Below the pieces are notes generated by a model. That model was not told the origin of the DNA and searched no databases. It saw nothing but the letters and a program-made list of their open reading frames with translations. The translations under genes were made by a program, and so were the position numbers. This document shows positions 37,362-48,187 of a DNA stretch of 64,000 nucleotides, piece after piece. Where the stretch lies: positions 633,001 to 697,000 of the forward strand of contig FJUW01000002.1 in the NCBI GenBank assembly GCA_900074885.1, given 5' to 3'. How positions within the stretch are numbered: position 1 is the first letter of the stretch; every line of letters begins with the position of its first letter. This DNA is from Rhynchosporium graminicola. Lineage: Eukaryota; Ascomycota; Leotiomycetes; Helotiales; Ploettnerulaceae.

Positions 37362-40300
37362 GACGATCAGATCTTTGGCAATGCTTGGTTGGGTGTATAA
37401 AAGTGCATTGTTGGACGTTTTATTTCATTTTGGACACGAAGAAACTCAAGATACTAAGATGTGTATGATGGCTGGATGGGCTGGTGGTGGTGTTATTTGG
37501 TGTTCTTTTGTTGTCCATCGTATCATATATACTATTTATTTGCTTTGGTTGAAGCAATATTTTGGTAGAGATGTATACAAATCTTTGTTGCGGAATACGT
37601 ACAGAAGTGAAGTACGATACAATCATTTTACTGTTATCATCATCATCATTCAGTCATAGCTTCAATAGCCTTCTGTGTGCTATTGATCGCCGAGTCTTTC
37701 CAGTCAGCATTCGGAATTGGAGATCATAATGCAACATCCGGAGAGAGTAGCTTGTTGATCGCCGACCGAGTCCTGAGAGACGTTGATTCTCATAGTTAAT
37801 TGTGTGGAAGGAAGGCATGTTGACGATCTACAAGGGAATACGGTTTGTGAATCGATCTCTCGAGGACTGAGATGGTGAGATGAGGGAGGGTAAATGAACT
37901 TTCAATCGGATCTTCAGTCGGTACAGTATAAGTATATACGTGTCAAATACTGCCCAACCGCAACAAGCGAAGATTACGAACAAGTGAGGCGGGACGTCGT
38001 GCTTCAGCTATTGTCCTTATCTTGACGTGGATCCAAGAGTAAATAGGATACTTTTAAACAGGAATTTACTCGCCTCTCTTTCTCTCTCTCTCTGTCTCTG
38101 TCTCTGTCTTGGGTCGAGCGCAATCAGCTCGTACATTTGACGCTCGCTCGCTTCTCCTCTCGTCTTCCCTGAGATGTAGATCCAGATGAATATACTCAGC
38201 ATAGGCCATCCTTCAGGGGTCTTATAGCTCTCACTGACGTATCAACAGGCTCTTCTCTACCCTGGCCTCGAGTTCGCAATCAGCTGGTCCTGGAATATCC
38301 TTCAAATCACTTCTCTCGATGAGACTAAGTTACCGACAATACAACTCTCAGTAGAAGCTCCACTCTCTCTCTCTCTCTCTCTCTCTCGTAAATATCAAGT
38401 GTCTGAGAATCCAAACCTCAAAACATATAAATCCGTACCAAGACAGTCCCCTCCATCCAAAGCCCCCCTCCCTACAATCTCAACCCCTCTCACCACGAAA
38501 CGAAAGCCCAAAACACCGTCGCACATCTCCATCATCCAAATCCCCCGCACAAAGTGAAGCGCTTCCCAGCACGTCCCATCCTCACACAAAGCACGAAATA
38601 AGCGACAATCCGCACCTTTCCGTGGTTTCAAGCTGTCCGAAATCATTCCTTCACAAATACACCTTAGCGAGTTCATAAGCTAATGCGAAGATACAGACAA
38701 TGGTAACCAGCCCAACGTCCCTCCCAATCCCCATTCACCAATTCCGCCCAAGTACATCCCATACTTGGGTTTCTTTCTATGCTTGTCATCTCCCGCCTTT
38801 GCCCGCGTGACGTGAGTGGAGAGAGAGAGAGAGAGAGAGAAAGAGAGACATTAATTCGCTATTGTTTGTGATTAATTGAATGTGATTTGCGGTGTTTGAG
38901 ATGTGTGTGTGTGTGTGTGTATGGGTGTGTAGAGTGCGCTTCGCGACGTGAATAACGGTGCGTAACAACCCCTTTCCTTCCTTCCTCCTTTCCTGACAGC
39001 TTGACCACGACCACTTTTTTTACTTTTCAAAATGAATTCTCGCTCTTGTTGATTCTTTTTGGAATGGGAAAAGATAACAGATTAAGACTTGCGTCTGAGC
39101 GATTGAGGTGATCGGTTGGAATGGGAAGCTGAGATAAGTGGGTCCGCCTCGCTTAATATCTTCTTCGTCAATAAACACGTTTGTTCATGTTTCGCGCTTC
39201 AGCAACACTCGGGCCCATCCACCCTGATGCCATCGATGAATCGTCCCTCCAATCGTAACGTTCAGCTCCCTACTTCCTCATTCTATCTTATTTTCCTCCT
39301 ATCACTAAAGCCCTTTATCCTTACAAAATCCCCTCATTCAACCTCAACCTCGCACGCACAACCCTCTCGCCTCGTAGCCTACAATTTCAATCGAAACCCA
39401 CGATTTCCTGCCTATCCAGGAAATCCACTCCTCTACGTCTACCGTCCCCTCCTCTTTCATCTCACCTCTATGTTCCCTCATCTCATTTCAGCCTTCCCAT
39501 TCTCGCTGTCGTATGCCTCAACTGCGGGTCTTGAAACCTGGCCTCGAGTCCTGGACAGTAAGTATATGGAGACCGCGTCTCGCTACCTATAGGCCATTCA
39601 TCTAAATACACCAAGAAATCCGCTGAGCGATCGAATACCCATCTCGACGTTCCTCCCATGAGCGCCTATCTATCTAGATCTAGATCTTAACGGTAAATAT
39701 CTGTCGTGCAGTATCTGCGGGGTGTCATACTAGTCGTGCTGTATAGCGAGAAGAGAAGTTCGCCGGGGACATATTGGACGATTTGAGGGATGTCGATGAG
39801 GAAGAGTGGATTCGTTCTCAGGTTTGAGTTTGGGTTTGGGTTTGTTTTCGTGATTGTGATTGTGATTGTGTTCGTGTTTGAGGGATGTGTAAGGGTTGTT
39901 GAGGCAAATGGGGACATGGAGAGGCTTGTGCGCGCGTAAAGATACGGCGCACGAAGTGTGAGTCTGGACAACGACCGAAGGAGCGAAAGACGCGTGTTTT
40001 AGAGTGGGTCTTTTTGGGCGTCAATGTATGTTTTTAAGGCTTGGAGGGTTGGGGATGGCGAGGGCGAGAAGGGGTCCTGTAGACGCCAAGAACCATCTCG
40101 TTAGTTCTCAATTTTGATATCTTGTTACTCTTTTGGCATGTGGAGAATAGGGTTGTAGTAGAGAAATTCCAGCGGTGTAAACAGCTGGTATTTGATCAGA
40201 CGAGGTATGGATTTCAAAAGGGAAATACGGAAATATAGAGAATTTTCATCGATGAGGGAATCAAAAGGAAGAGAGTGAAGGAAGAAGGTGACTCAAATTG

Positions 40301-41404
40301 GCGGATGAAGGGAAACTCTCGCTCACGCAAGTACAGCTAGAAGATCCGATTTCTCTTCCAGGAGAAACTCACGGATACTTATCACCATCGTGTCCACAAG
40401 TAAGATTTCTGCATAATGTAGCTACATGATCTACAATCGTAAGCTCGGCTGTAACTTCTAACTTTAACGTCCTATTTTCGGCGTTCCGCTAGGTGCTTGG
40501 GGGGGTTTTTCTCTCCAAAAATTGGGGTGATAGAAGCACTGTCTAGGAGAGCAGACATGGCATGTGTTATGTTGAGTCGAGTATTATGTGTCAGCTGACA
40601 AAATAGCGCTTGGTCGATGGCTAAGGTTGGTAAGGAAACAAGTTATAGGAGATGAGACGATACTAAAAGATGTTTGTCCAGGAATAATGGAAATGGGATA
40701 TCGTGCCGCGCAAGAGGAGTCTAGATCAGAATGAAGGAATACTGGGCTAGAATAGAATTACCATGATTGTGTATGCAGATTACGATTGCTGACTTTGGGA
40801 AGCAAGGATAAAGAAAGCAGGATTATATAGGCAGCTGTAGAGACGGAGAAGAATAGATAGGGAAGAGGTAGTGAAGGCAATCTGACGTTACGTGGGGAGC
40901 TTGGTGTCGTAGCGTATACAAATCCTCTCTATTGCAATGGACATTTTCGTACTATGAGTATCATTCCTACCCACACTAGAACTTGATCTCAACCTGGTAT
41001 CATGTTTGCACTATGGTCCAATTCAGGGCATCAATTAGCAGCTGTTGGGACCTCTTATACATAATAGCTGAAGTGAAAGATTAGATTTCTACTCTAATGG
41101 CCCCGTTAACGTCCCTGGCTTTTGTATCAAACGCCTGTCGGTGCCTGATTGACCGTTCACTCACCCGACTACTGTGCCATTCTATGATATGCTGAAGAAC
41201 GATCAAGAGCCTCTATGGGAAGTGCGCCAGATACGAGGATGGGATATATGCGTGGTTGCAGAAAACAAGGGAAAAGATGGAATGGCGACGAAGAAGAAAG
41301 CCGGTGACAAGAAAAGTGCAGGAACATCTGAGATGGAGATCCCAAGAATCAATGTATCGCAACCAAGATCACATCTAGACACCTTCGCTGTTGTCTCCGA
41401 GGAC
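37362..41404. other. 4-kb intergenic stretch with microsatellites
   Basis: No named gene. It holds four dinucleotide tracts within 0.85 kb (listed separately), a GGGTTT-like stretch at about 39828 and pyrimidine-rich sequence at 39230-39560 that ends in a GTAAGTAT donor-like site. A minus-strand block at 40.0-40.6 kb shows several plausible short exons (see findings). Confidence 0.45.
38074..38920. repeat. Dinucleotide microsatellite cluster
   Basis: CT-rich tract at about 38074-38107, (CT)12 at 38363-38387, (GA)11 at 38819-38840 and (TG)9 ending at 38920. The CT and GA tracts are mutual inverted repeats. Confidence 0.9.
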
Positions 41405-43353
41405 TTACTTCTGTCTCTCAAACTCCTTCTGATCTTTCTCTAGTTCGTCTTCAATGGCGGCCTCGAGGGCTCGCTCTTCGATATCTGGATCTTCGACGGT
41501 TGGAGGAGGGCGGGTATTGGGAACTGGAAGGTATCAGCGGGTAGTCTTCAGACTTCAGCAATTCACATACCTGGTTCCTTCCATCCAGTCATCTTCTCGT
41601 TGGGAAGAAAGGTGAGGAACGAACAGTAAAGACCATCAATGACATCGAAGAACTTGATGCCAATATTCAATTCGCGAATGACGAGCTCCATCTTCATGCC
41701 AATGAAACAGTTTTGCAAGAGCTCATCCTCAAGCCAGAAAGACTCGGTGGTATCACCAGCCTCCAACCTAGCCTTAGCAGCTTCGGCTTCTTCATTTGTG
41801 AGATCTTCTTCATCGAGACCAGGCCCCTCCCAAGCCTTGAATTTGATGACACCAGGGGCCTTGATGGAGCCTGACTTGCCTTGGTGATCCCCAATGGCGG
41901 CGTACTCCTGGATACTTTGGAGACTAGCTCGCTCAATACCTGCAACCTCGTAGCACTTCGACTCCGACTTTACAATGTGGACATCGTGCTTCATCGTCTC
42001 AACGAACAGATCGTCTGTACCAGCAAATGCAATAACAGTCTTGAAGATACGCTCAGCCTGAAAGACACTGATTCCTGGACTAGACCCAAGAACTTCTGCA
42101 TTTTCCCCTCCCCACGTGGCGTTGTCAGGGCATAGGGACTCGTATCTGCCGCCGTACAGAGTTGAAGCTGATAAGTTGAAGTCGCCGGGAAGTTTTGTCG
42201 CAAGTTGCTTGATGGACCAGAGTTCCTTCTCGGCGAGCTCGCAGATGAGACGAGCGGCCATAATTTCCTTAGTATATTCCGGGCAAACTTCATGCTGGAG
42301 AACATAATTGAGGAAGTTGCGGATGACGTTGGTGATTGTCTTGATTTCCTGCTCGGTCTCCAAGGGGAACATGCGGGGTACTCGGTAAGAGCTAGATGCT
42401 ATTAGATAGGATATTCGCATTGGGAGGAGAGCACATACAAGAAACCCTTGACAACACCCTCAAAATCCACGACCCAGTTATCAGAGCCATCGTAGTACTT
42501 GGGATTCTTACAATCAACTCGGAGGTAGTCACTGGCTTGAATGGCTGCGATCTCTGCAGCCGTAGAGTTATCAACAGTGTCCTTGTCGAGCGGACCTGTG
42601 AATTGCTTTGCGGTAGTTTCAATGCCCCCCAGCATGAAGTATTTGGTTAGGATGTTCGAACGAACCTCATCAAGCTTGCGACGGGCTCGATAGCGTTGGA
42701 CACATGTTTCCATGCGACTACAAATGTCAGCTTGGTTGACCACAGCCTCAATGTATTGACGTACTCAGCGAAGGGGCGAGTCCTGCTTCAAAGTTAGCCT
42801 TTGTATCAAAGGGGAGTCCTTGAAGACTTACTCGTCGTAAAGATCGCACTCTTCATCGTGCTCATCCGGAGTGACAGGAGGATCGGCATAGAATTCTTGC
42901 AACAAGTCAGATTAATCCGTCGAATACGAAAAGATACTTACCTTCAAACCCTGTTGGATTTGGCTTCTTGTTCTTGCCGCTACTCTTCTTTTTCTTCTTC
43001 TTTGGCTGTTCTGCGACGACGACTGGGGGTGCATCGGTAGCATCAGTATCAGCGCCTTCAACCTCATTGACATAAGCTCCGTCCAGAGGCGTAGCAGGTG
43101 TTGGAGGTGGAGGCTTTGGGTACGATTGATACGGAGGGGTCATGAGACCTTCGGTATCAGGAGATACCTCAACAACCTCTACATGTTCGGGATCTTTCTT
43201 CTCGAACGGAATCTTTGGTCGGAGAGAGAGGAGGGCATCCTGTGAGTAACGGGATCCAATCTCCCCTTGTTCTTGGACGACCTTGAGTGCTGCATTGAGA
43301 TCGATCTCGCTGACGGCTCGCGAGAGCGAGACATCATTCGGCGGGCTTGACAT
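41405..43353 (-). CDS. arb1: Argonaute siRNA chaperone complex subunit Arb1
   Basis: Arb1-family protein (PF09692 type), which in fission yeast forms the ARC complex with Arb2 and Ago1 and governs siRNA duplex maturation for heterochromatin. Six minus-strand exons: 43353-42942, 42895-42832, 42782-42765, 42717-42439, 42391-41571 and 41523-41405; 570 residues. The 18-nt third exon is tiny, but frames close on both sides to give YDETRPFADRMETC. The N-terminal 135 residues are disordered with PPPPTPATP and a basic run PKKKKKKSSGKNKK. The conserved core includes PPVTPDEHDEECDLYDE, ALNYV-like FLNYVLQHEVCPEY, FNLSASTLYGG and a C-terminal GIKFFDVIDGLYCSFLTFLP. The stop codon lies inside a donor-like AA/GTAAGT, so a longer spliced C-terminus is possible. 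Upstream is a GGGAA tract. Confidence 0.9.
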
Positions 43354-45009
43354 GTTGTGGAATCGGTAAGGTGCTTCTGTCGTGCCAGTCCTGCATGCAT
43401 GTATTAGTCTCCTATCAAATTGCGTCTGGACCAAGTGGCGGACAATTGTTTCACCGTGGAGGGTGCTGATTGAGTCAGAGTCAGGTTGATCAAGACTATG
43501 CTGGATTCGATATGCAGTGTGAGGTAGGGAGATAGGTACCTGAGTCTACCTTATTTGGTGGTTGAAATTGAAGGAACCGGGGCCGAGCGGAGATATTGCA
43601 ATAGAGGATTAGAAGGGTACAGCCGCTGCGAGTATAAGTAGGTGTAAACGTGGGGAACGTGTTAGTTTGCAGTCAGAAAGCTGGAGTGGAGGGGAGGGAA
43701 GGGAAGGGAAGGGAAGGGAAGGGAAGTGAAGTGAAGTGAGTATGTTGTTAGTGGTTGATGTTGGTTTTTTATTATTTTGGAGAGGAATGAGGTAAGTAAA
43801 CAAAGGTGAATTGATCAAGGTCACTTTTGCGAAAGTACAAATAACCTGGATCCAAGGGCAGAATGAAGGAAGAAGGCCTTCTGGGGAACACCCAGCTTAT
43901 CAAAAATGATTTGCCATACTTGAGTTTGTGCAGTGACTTGTGAAATACCAAAGTGACTTCGCTTTCCAGAGCTCCGGTCTGTCTATGTCGCGTCCTGCCT
44001 GGTTCCTTGGGTACATACCTGCCCTGCCTCTGCGGCTCTCGGCTGCGTGCGTGTTTGGATAAGACAAGAAAAGAGGAAACCTCAGTGCGATTTAACTATA
44101 CCCTATTCCCTGCGTGAGTCTATTTCACTGTTCGGGCGCCTTGTATCAATTGGAACGAACGTTGAAAAGTGGTCACTCATTCACCTGCTTGCATCAAACC
44201 AGTACCCTGGTCACGTGCACCCAAGAAAGCACGGAAGTACGTTCGTGCCCACCTAGGTGCTTATCCAGTGCTGATTAGGTAAGCAGTCACCACTAGACTA
44301 GGTACATCTAGACTTCTTCTGCAGTCCGGCGTGCCATCTTCCATATCATGTCAAGTTTCATGGCAACGGAAGAGGCCTTCTTTCATTTCCTCTCCTTCCC
44401 AAGAAAAGGTACATCGAAGGGCAAACGAGGCAAAGAAAATCAAAGGCCAAGGAGAAAGAGTCGTTGGGTTGGGCTTGGAGTGCCGCGCTGATCCCCTGTG
44501 GCTGAGTGCTTCCTTCCCGCGTGCCGCATTGCAGTGCTTGCCTTTACTTATAGTGTTTCGCTCGCTCGCTTGCTGTACTGTAGCTGCAGCTGCAGCTGTA
44601 TAATATCCCAGCCCGACTGCCCGAACCCAGCCTATGGGCGATTAATTATCTTCGTACCTCGCGCCCAATTCGACCCCTCCGCGAATACTGGAGTCGACAT
44701 TAATAACTACGACAACCACCAAGTGAACCCCCCATCACAGCTGCCACGCCTGTCGACCATTGTCCTACCCTGGCCCAGAGCCACGAGAACAACGCATAAT
44801 CGTCGATTAATCACTTGTACTGCTCACACGCCCCTTCGACTTGCTCTTACTCAGCCTTACGCTTCCCGGTTCTCGCAGTTCCTTTTGACGCAGATAGCGG
44901 CCAGCGCGAGTCCTGCGCCCACGCCCAAGGGCTGTTTCTCCCATATATCGCCCTCCCACCATGATACAGTCCTAGCATAGCAGACACGATTCTATCTCAG
45001 TTGGACAAA
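43354..45009. other. Divergent promoter region of arb1 and the inositol polyphosphate multikinase
   Basis: No gene seen. The right part (about 44490-45000) is a pyrimidine-rich leader. A GCTGCA palindrome lies at 44581-44600. The GGGAA tract is listed separately. Confidence 0.5.
43696..43740 (+). repeat. (GGGAA)6 (GTGAA)2 GTGAG tract upstream of arb1
   Basis: Six perfect GGGAA units (43696-43725) then two GTGAA units and GTGAG. The six GGG runs with 2-base spacers are strongly quadruplex-prone, on the arb1 template strand, 340 bases before its ATG. Confidence 0.9.
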
Positions 45010-46191
45010 ATGGCAAAGCCTTTACCTACCCACGCAGACCTGATTGACTACAATCAAGGTGTTGCGGGACAGTATGTCGCACAAGCAAACCCGCCCCCAC
45101 CATAGGATTCTGCTGACAGGAGCGCGCAAAGTGATGGAACTCTTTCGGATGTCGACGGCGAGCTCTTCATAAAGCCTTGTACACCGGCCGAGATAGCCTT
45201 CTACGACGCCTCCGTCGCCTACCATCAGGATTTCGCCGATTTCATGCCAGCTTACATGGGCACGTTGACCCTAGACCATCACCCAAATGGTACGACGATA
45301 GAGGAAGCTGGAGCTGCCCTACTCGCAAAACATGCGCCTGCCGTTGAGCACTACGAACATCACAATGGGACCACTATAGAAGCATCTGGCTTAGCTGCCT
45401 TTGAGAGAAATGAGGAAGCGCTGGACATAGCAGAGGCAGTGATGATCGCGAAGCATTCAATACCCGAATACGTTACACCAGCCAAGACCACCAAGAAGAT
45501 TGTCACGGATCAGGCCGTGGTGCTCGAAAATGCCGCTCACGGTTTCATCAAACCCAACATCCTAGATGTGAAATTAGGCGTACGATTGTGGGCTGACGAT
45601 GCAAAGGAAGAGAAGCGCATTCGCTTCGACAAAGTTACTGCAGAGACAACACATAAAGACCTTGGATTTAGGATAGCTGGCATGCGTGTGTGGCATGGGG
45701 AAGGCGCAAAAGGTCAAGACATTGACAAGGATGGGTTCAAGATCTTTGGCAAGAATTACGGACGGGTCGTACAGACCTCAAACATCGAGGATGCGTTCAG
45801 AAACTTTCTGTTTTCGCCAGCTGCAGGTGTAGATGAAGAGTTAGGGAAGTTGGTGACCCAAGCTTTTCTTGTAGAAGTTAAGCGCATCCAGGCTTTGATG
45901 GAAGGACAAGAGAGCCGCATGTTCTCATCAAGTCTACTCTTCATATTTGAGGGTGATGGTGTGGCGCTCAGAAAGGCGATGGAAGAAGCAAGTCGCTCTC
46001 CACCCACTCTGGTCAATGGAGATGAAGACAATTCCGACGACGAGAACGAGATTATTGATGCCAAGATCTACACTGTAAAGATCATAGACTTCGCTCATGC
46101 GGAATGGACGCCCGGGCGGGGACCCGACGAGAATTCCCTCATTGGTGTGAGGAGCGTGGCTCGCATCCTAGAAAAAATCGGAAGTGCTTGA
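45010..46191 (+). CDS. ARG82: Inositol polyphosphate multikinase (IPK family)
   Basis: Phosphorylates inositol tris/tetrakisphosphate on the route to inositol hexakisphosphate; the yeast orthologue (Arg82/Ipk2) also acts in transcription. Two exons, 45010-45071 and 45120-46191; 377 residues. The family signature PxxxDxKxG appears as PNILDVKLG (about 163-171). Also seen are the SSLL-type motif SSSLLFIFEGDG and the catalytic IDFAHAEWTPGRGPDENSLIGVRS near the C-terminus. ENAAHGFIKPNILDVKLG and LGFRIAGMRVW are further IPK landmarks. The upstream exon supplies MAKPLPTHADLIDYNQGVAGQ; without it the frame would begin inside the domain at 45244. A duplicated-looking segment (HHPNGTTIEEAG / HHNGTTIEASG, about residues 65-95) is an unusual insert. 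Confidence 0.92.
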
Positions 46192-46756
46192 GCCTAGCTG
46201 GAGAGAACGAGTGTTGGATCTAGGATGATTCAATCTCAACTCTGAATGGGTGCATGATAGACAGATATTGGCATGTATATGGCATGGAGTTCCTGGATTT
46301 GATGGATGGATATGCAATGGGCTTATGAATGTCATCGTTAGATACCCAGGAGCATTGGGAGCAACTTAGACGATCAAGAATACACTCGATGTTTTCGTGC
46401 GTACTAAAATACCTACGACGTATCGATGGTTCAATCGCGAGGGCGACGTCAGTTGGAATTAGGTGATTGTATCATATAGGTAATAAGGACTTTCTATATC
46501 CCATCCTCTATTCCCCTTCCCACATCTCAAGACAAGTTCTACGGATTTTAGAAGTGCCAGAGTTACGTTCTTCTGTCTCTAATTCCAGTTCCAATTTTTA
46601 TCCTACCAACGTATTACTCTTTTCTTTCATATCTACACAAACTCCTCCGTGCTCGTTTTCCGGAATTGCTTGATGTTTGGTTTAAGAGCTTTTGTTTTTC
46701 CCGTCTGCCGATTTGCGCTGCATGCGGGTTCGAGTTGACTTTGTCGTGCCGTGTTG

Positions 46757-47050
46757 CTACTTTAGACTGCTGGGAGGAAAGTCGGAGAGGACACCTGCAC
46801 TGAGCTGACTGCGGTGCGGTGCGGGAGATGGGGTATCGCGGGTATCTGGATAAGATATGTGCTTCGCGATGTTGTTTTTGCCGAGTTTGAGGGGGGCGGG
46901 GTAAAGGGGCGAGGGGAATATTGTACGATTGAAATAGTGTGTTGGGACAATCTCTTGACCTGAAATACGCGTGAACGTTGTTTCGGAAGTAGATATAGGA
47001 TTACCAGTTGATTTTTGGATAGTCGACGTCGACATCGGTGTCGACGACAT
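46757..47050 (-). CDS. Hypothetical Ser/Thr/Pro-rich protein (97 residues)
   Basis: ATG-initiated frame with a marked preference for C in the third codon position. It begins MSSTPMSTSTIQKSTGNP, with FNRTIFPSPLYPAPLKLGKN in the middle and a Pro-rich tail. No membrane segment or known domain. The codon pattern suggests a real gene; its short length keeps this uncertain. Confidence 0.4.
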   Translation of the reverse strand: MSSTPMSTSTIQKSTGNPISTSETTFTRISGQEIVPTHYFNRTIFPSPLYPAPLKLGKNNIAKHISYPDTRDTPSPAPHRSQLSAGVLSDFPPSSLK

Positions 47051-47101
47051 GGCTCATTTTAGAATTCGCCAAGTAGTATTTGCCCACAGACAGACAGGTA
47101 A

Positions 47102-47338
47102 ATGCATCTAGTAAGAATTTATAATTCATTGTCTGATGTAGAAGAGATCATACTTAGGAATATCCAAGTCGTATCTGGCTCGGAGAAAGAAGACAGCAGG
47201 CTGGTCTCCGCACAAGTCTTGGCTGTCTTCGCTAAGCTTAGGAACCTAAGCAGGATGAATGTAAACAATGGGCATTTGACTGGAGGAATAGATGGAACAC
47301 TCGACTTGTGCGAGCAAATGCGAGAGCAGCCCCGATGA
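47102..47338 (+). CDS. Hypothetical small ORF (78 residues), uncertain
   Basis: Begins 52 bases from the divergent 97-residue candidate. Charged and helical (LSDVEEIILRNIQVVSGSEKED). It may be a lone exon or a remnant. No family recognised. Confidence 0.22.
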   Translation: MHLVRIYNSLSDVEEIILRNIQVVSGSEKEDSRLVSAQVLAVFAKLRNLSRMNVNNGHLTGGIDGTLDLCEQMREQPR

Positions 47339-48187
47339 TACCTTTTTATGAAGCTACGATAATTATTGATTCTTGCATATCATCCATCGAATGTAATATC
47401 CGCATGGACGGGTCCTAGCACTCATCGCCACTCAATCCCATCATTGAGATCCTGAAGCTTAGTTGTTTATAAGAGGGGAAGAGAGGAAAGCAATACAGCA
47501 TATTTTCGTATGAGCAACGCAATTGAGAATTCATCAGCGGCTTTCAGTTTCAGAAGATGTATTTCTATTATGGATTTGGAATTATTACATTCAGGGAACT
47601 CGCTCAAAGTTTGCGCGAATCTAATGTTGACTTATGGATAGAAGGAGTGAATGTTATCACTTCTAGATCTCTGATCTGAAATTTGGGGTCAGTGTTAAGG
47701 GAGAATGATACAAGGTGTTTTTAGCGCACAAGCACTTCTTGTGTATGCTTTCAGCATGAAGTATTATCCTGTTTGCATGTCTGAGCCGGGGAATTAAGTA
47801 GTATTGATCGAAAACCACTGCAGGAAGCTTGCCAGTCAAGTGTGTGCCTGCTGGAATAAATACTGATAACTGCAGGAAAGTGCACTTACTCTCGTTTTAA
47901 TGCCAGGAAAACATCAACAAATATTGGTACCCCAATACTCTTGAATATCGCAGTATTTCTGCTGGACTTCATTGACGATCTATCTGTCTCAGGAATTGAA
48001 TCACGTTAATAAAACCGCATGCGGCAGTCGCCAGGTCGGCTACACGTCGCAAGGCTGAGGCTTCGAGATCCCTGCAGGTCTTAAAGAAGGCTGATTCTTT
48101 GAACAATCCACAACCAACATCTAGTCCGTCTTTTTTGCAACAGGGAGCATTTGCAGTGAGGTTCAAGCCTCTAAAACACACCCAGAC

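Larger units (their letters stand above)
46192..48187. other. Intergenic region with small ORF candidates
   Basis: 2 kb between the multikinase and CLP1. Two small divergent ORFs at 46757-47050 and 47102-47338 are listed separately; the rest shows nothing recognisable. Confidence 0.45.

Noticed and set aside
38395..38676. 93-residue minus-strand ORF with several cysteines
   Set aside because: The plus strand here is C-rich, which by itself opens G-rich frames on the minus strand. No splice partner, family or promoter support.
39116..39592. 158-codon plus-strand frame ending at a donor-like GTAAGTAT
   Set aside because: It begins at a non-ATG codon and is pyrimidine-rich leader-like sequence. 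No continuing exon was found downstream.
39687..40024. Two minus-strand frames with TQSQSQSRKQTQTQTQT or TNTITITIT runs
   Set aside because: The runs are translations of a simple GTTTGGG/TTGTGA-type repeat. The longer frame lacks an ATG.
44575..44605. GCTGCA palindrome as a regulatory site
   Set aside because: A short perfect palindrome of a simple repeat, with no second copy or known factor.
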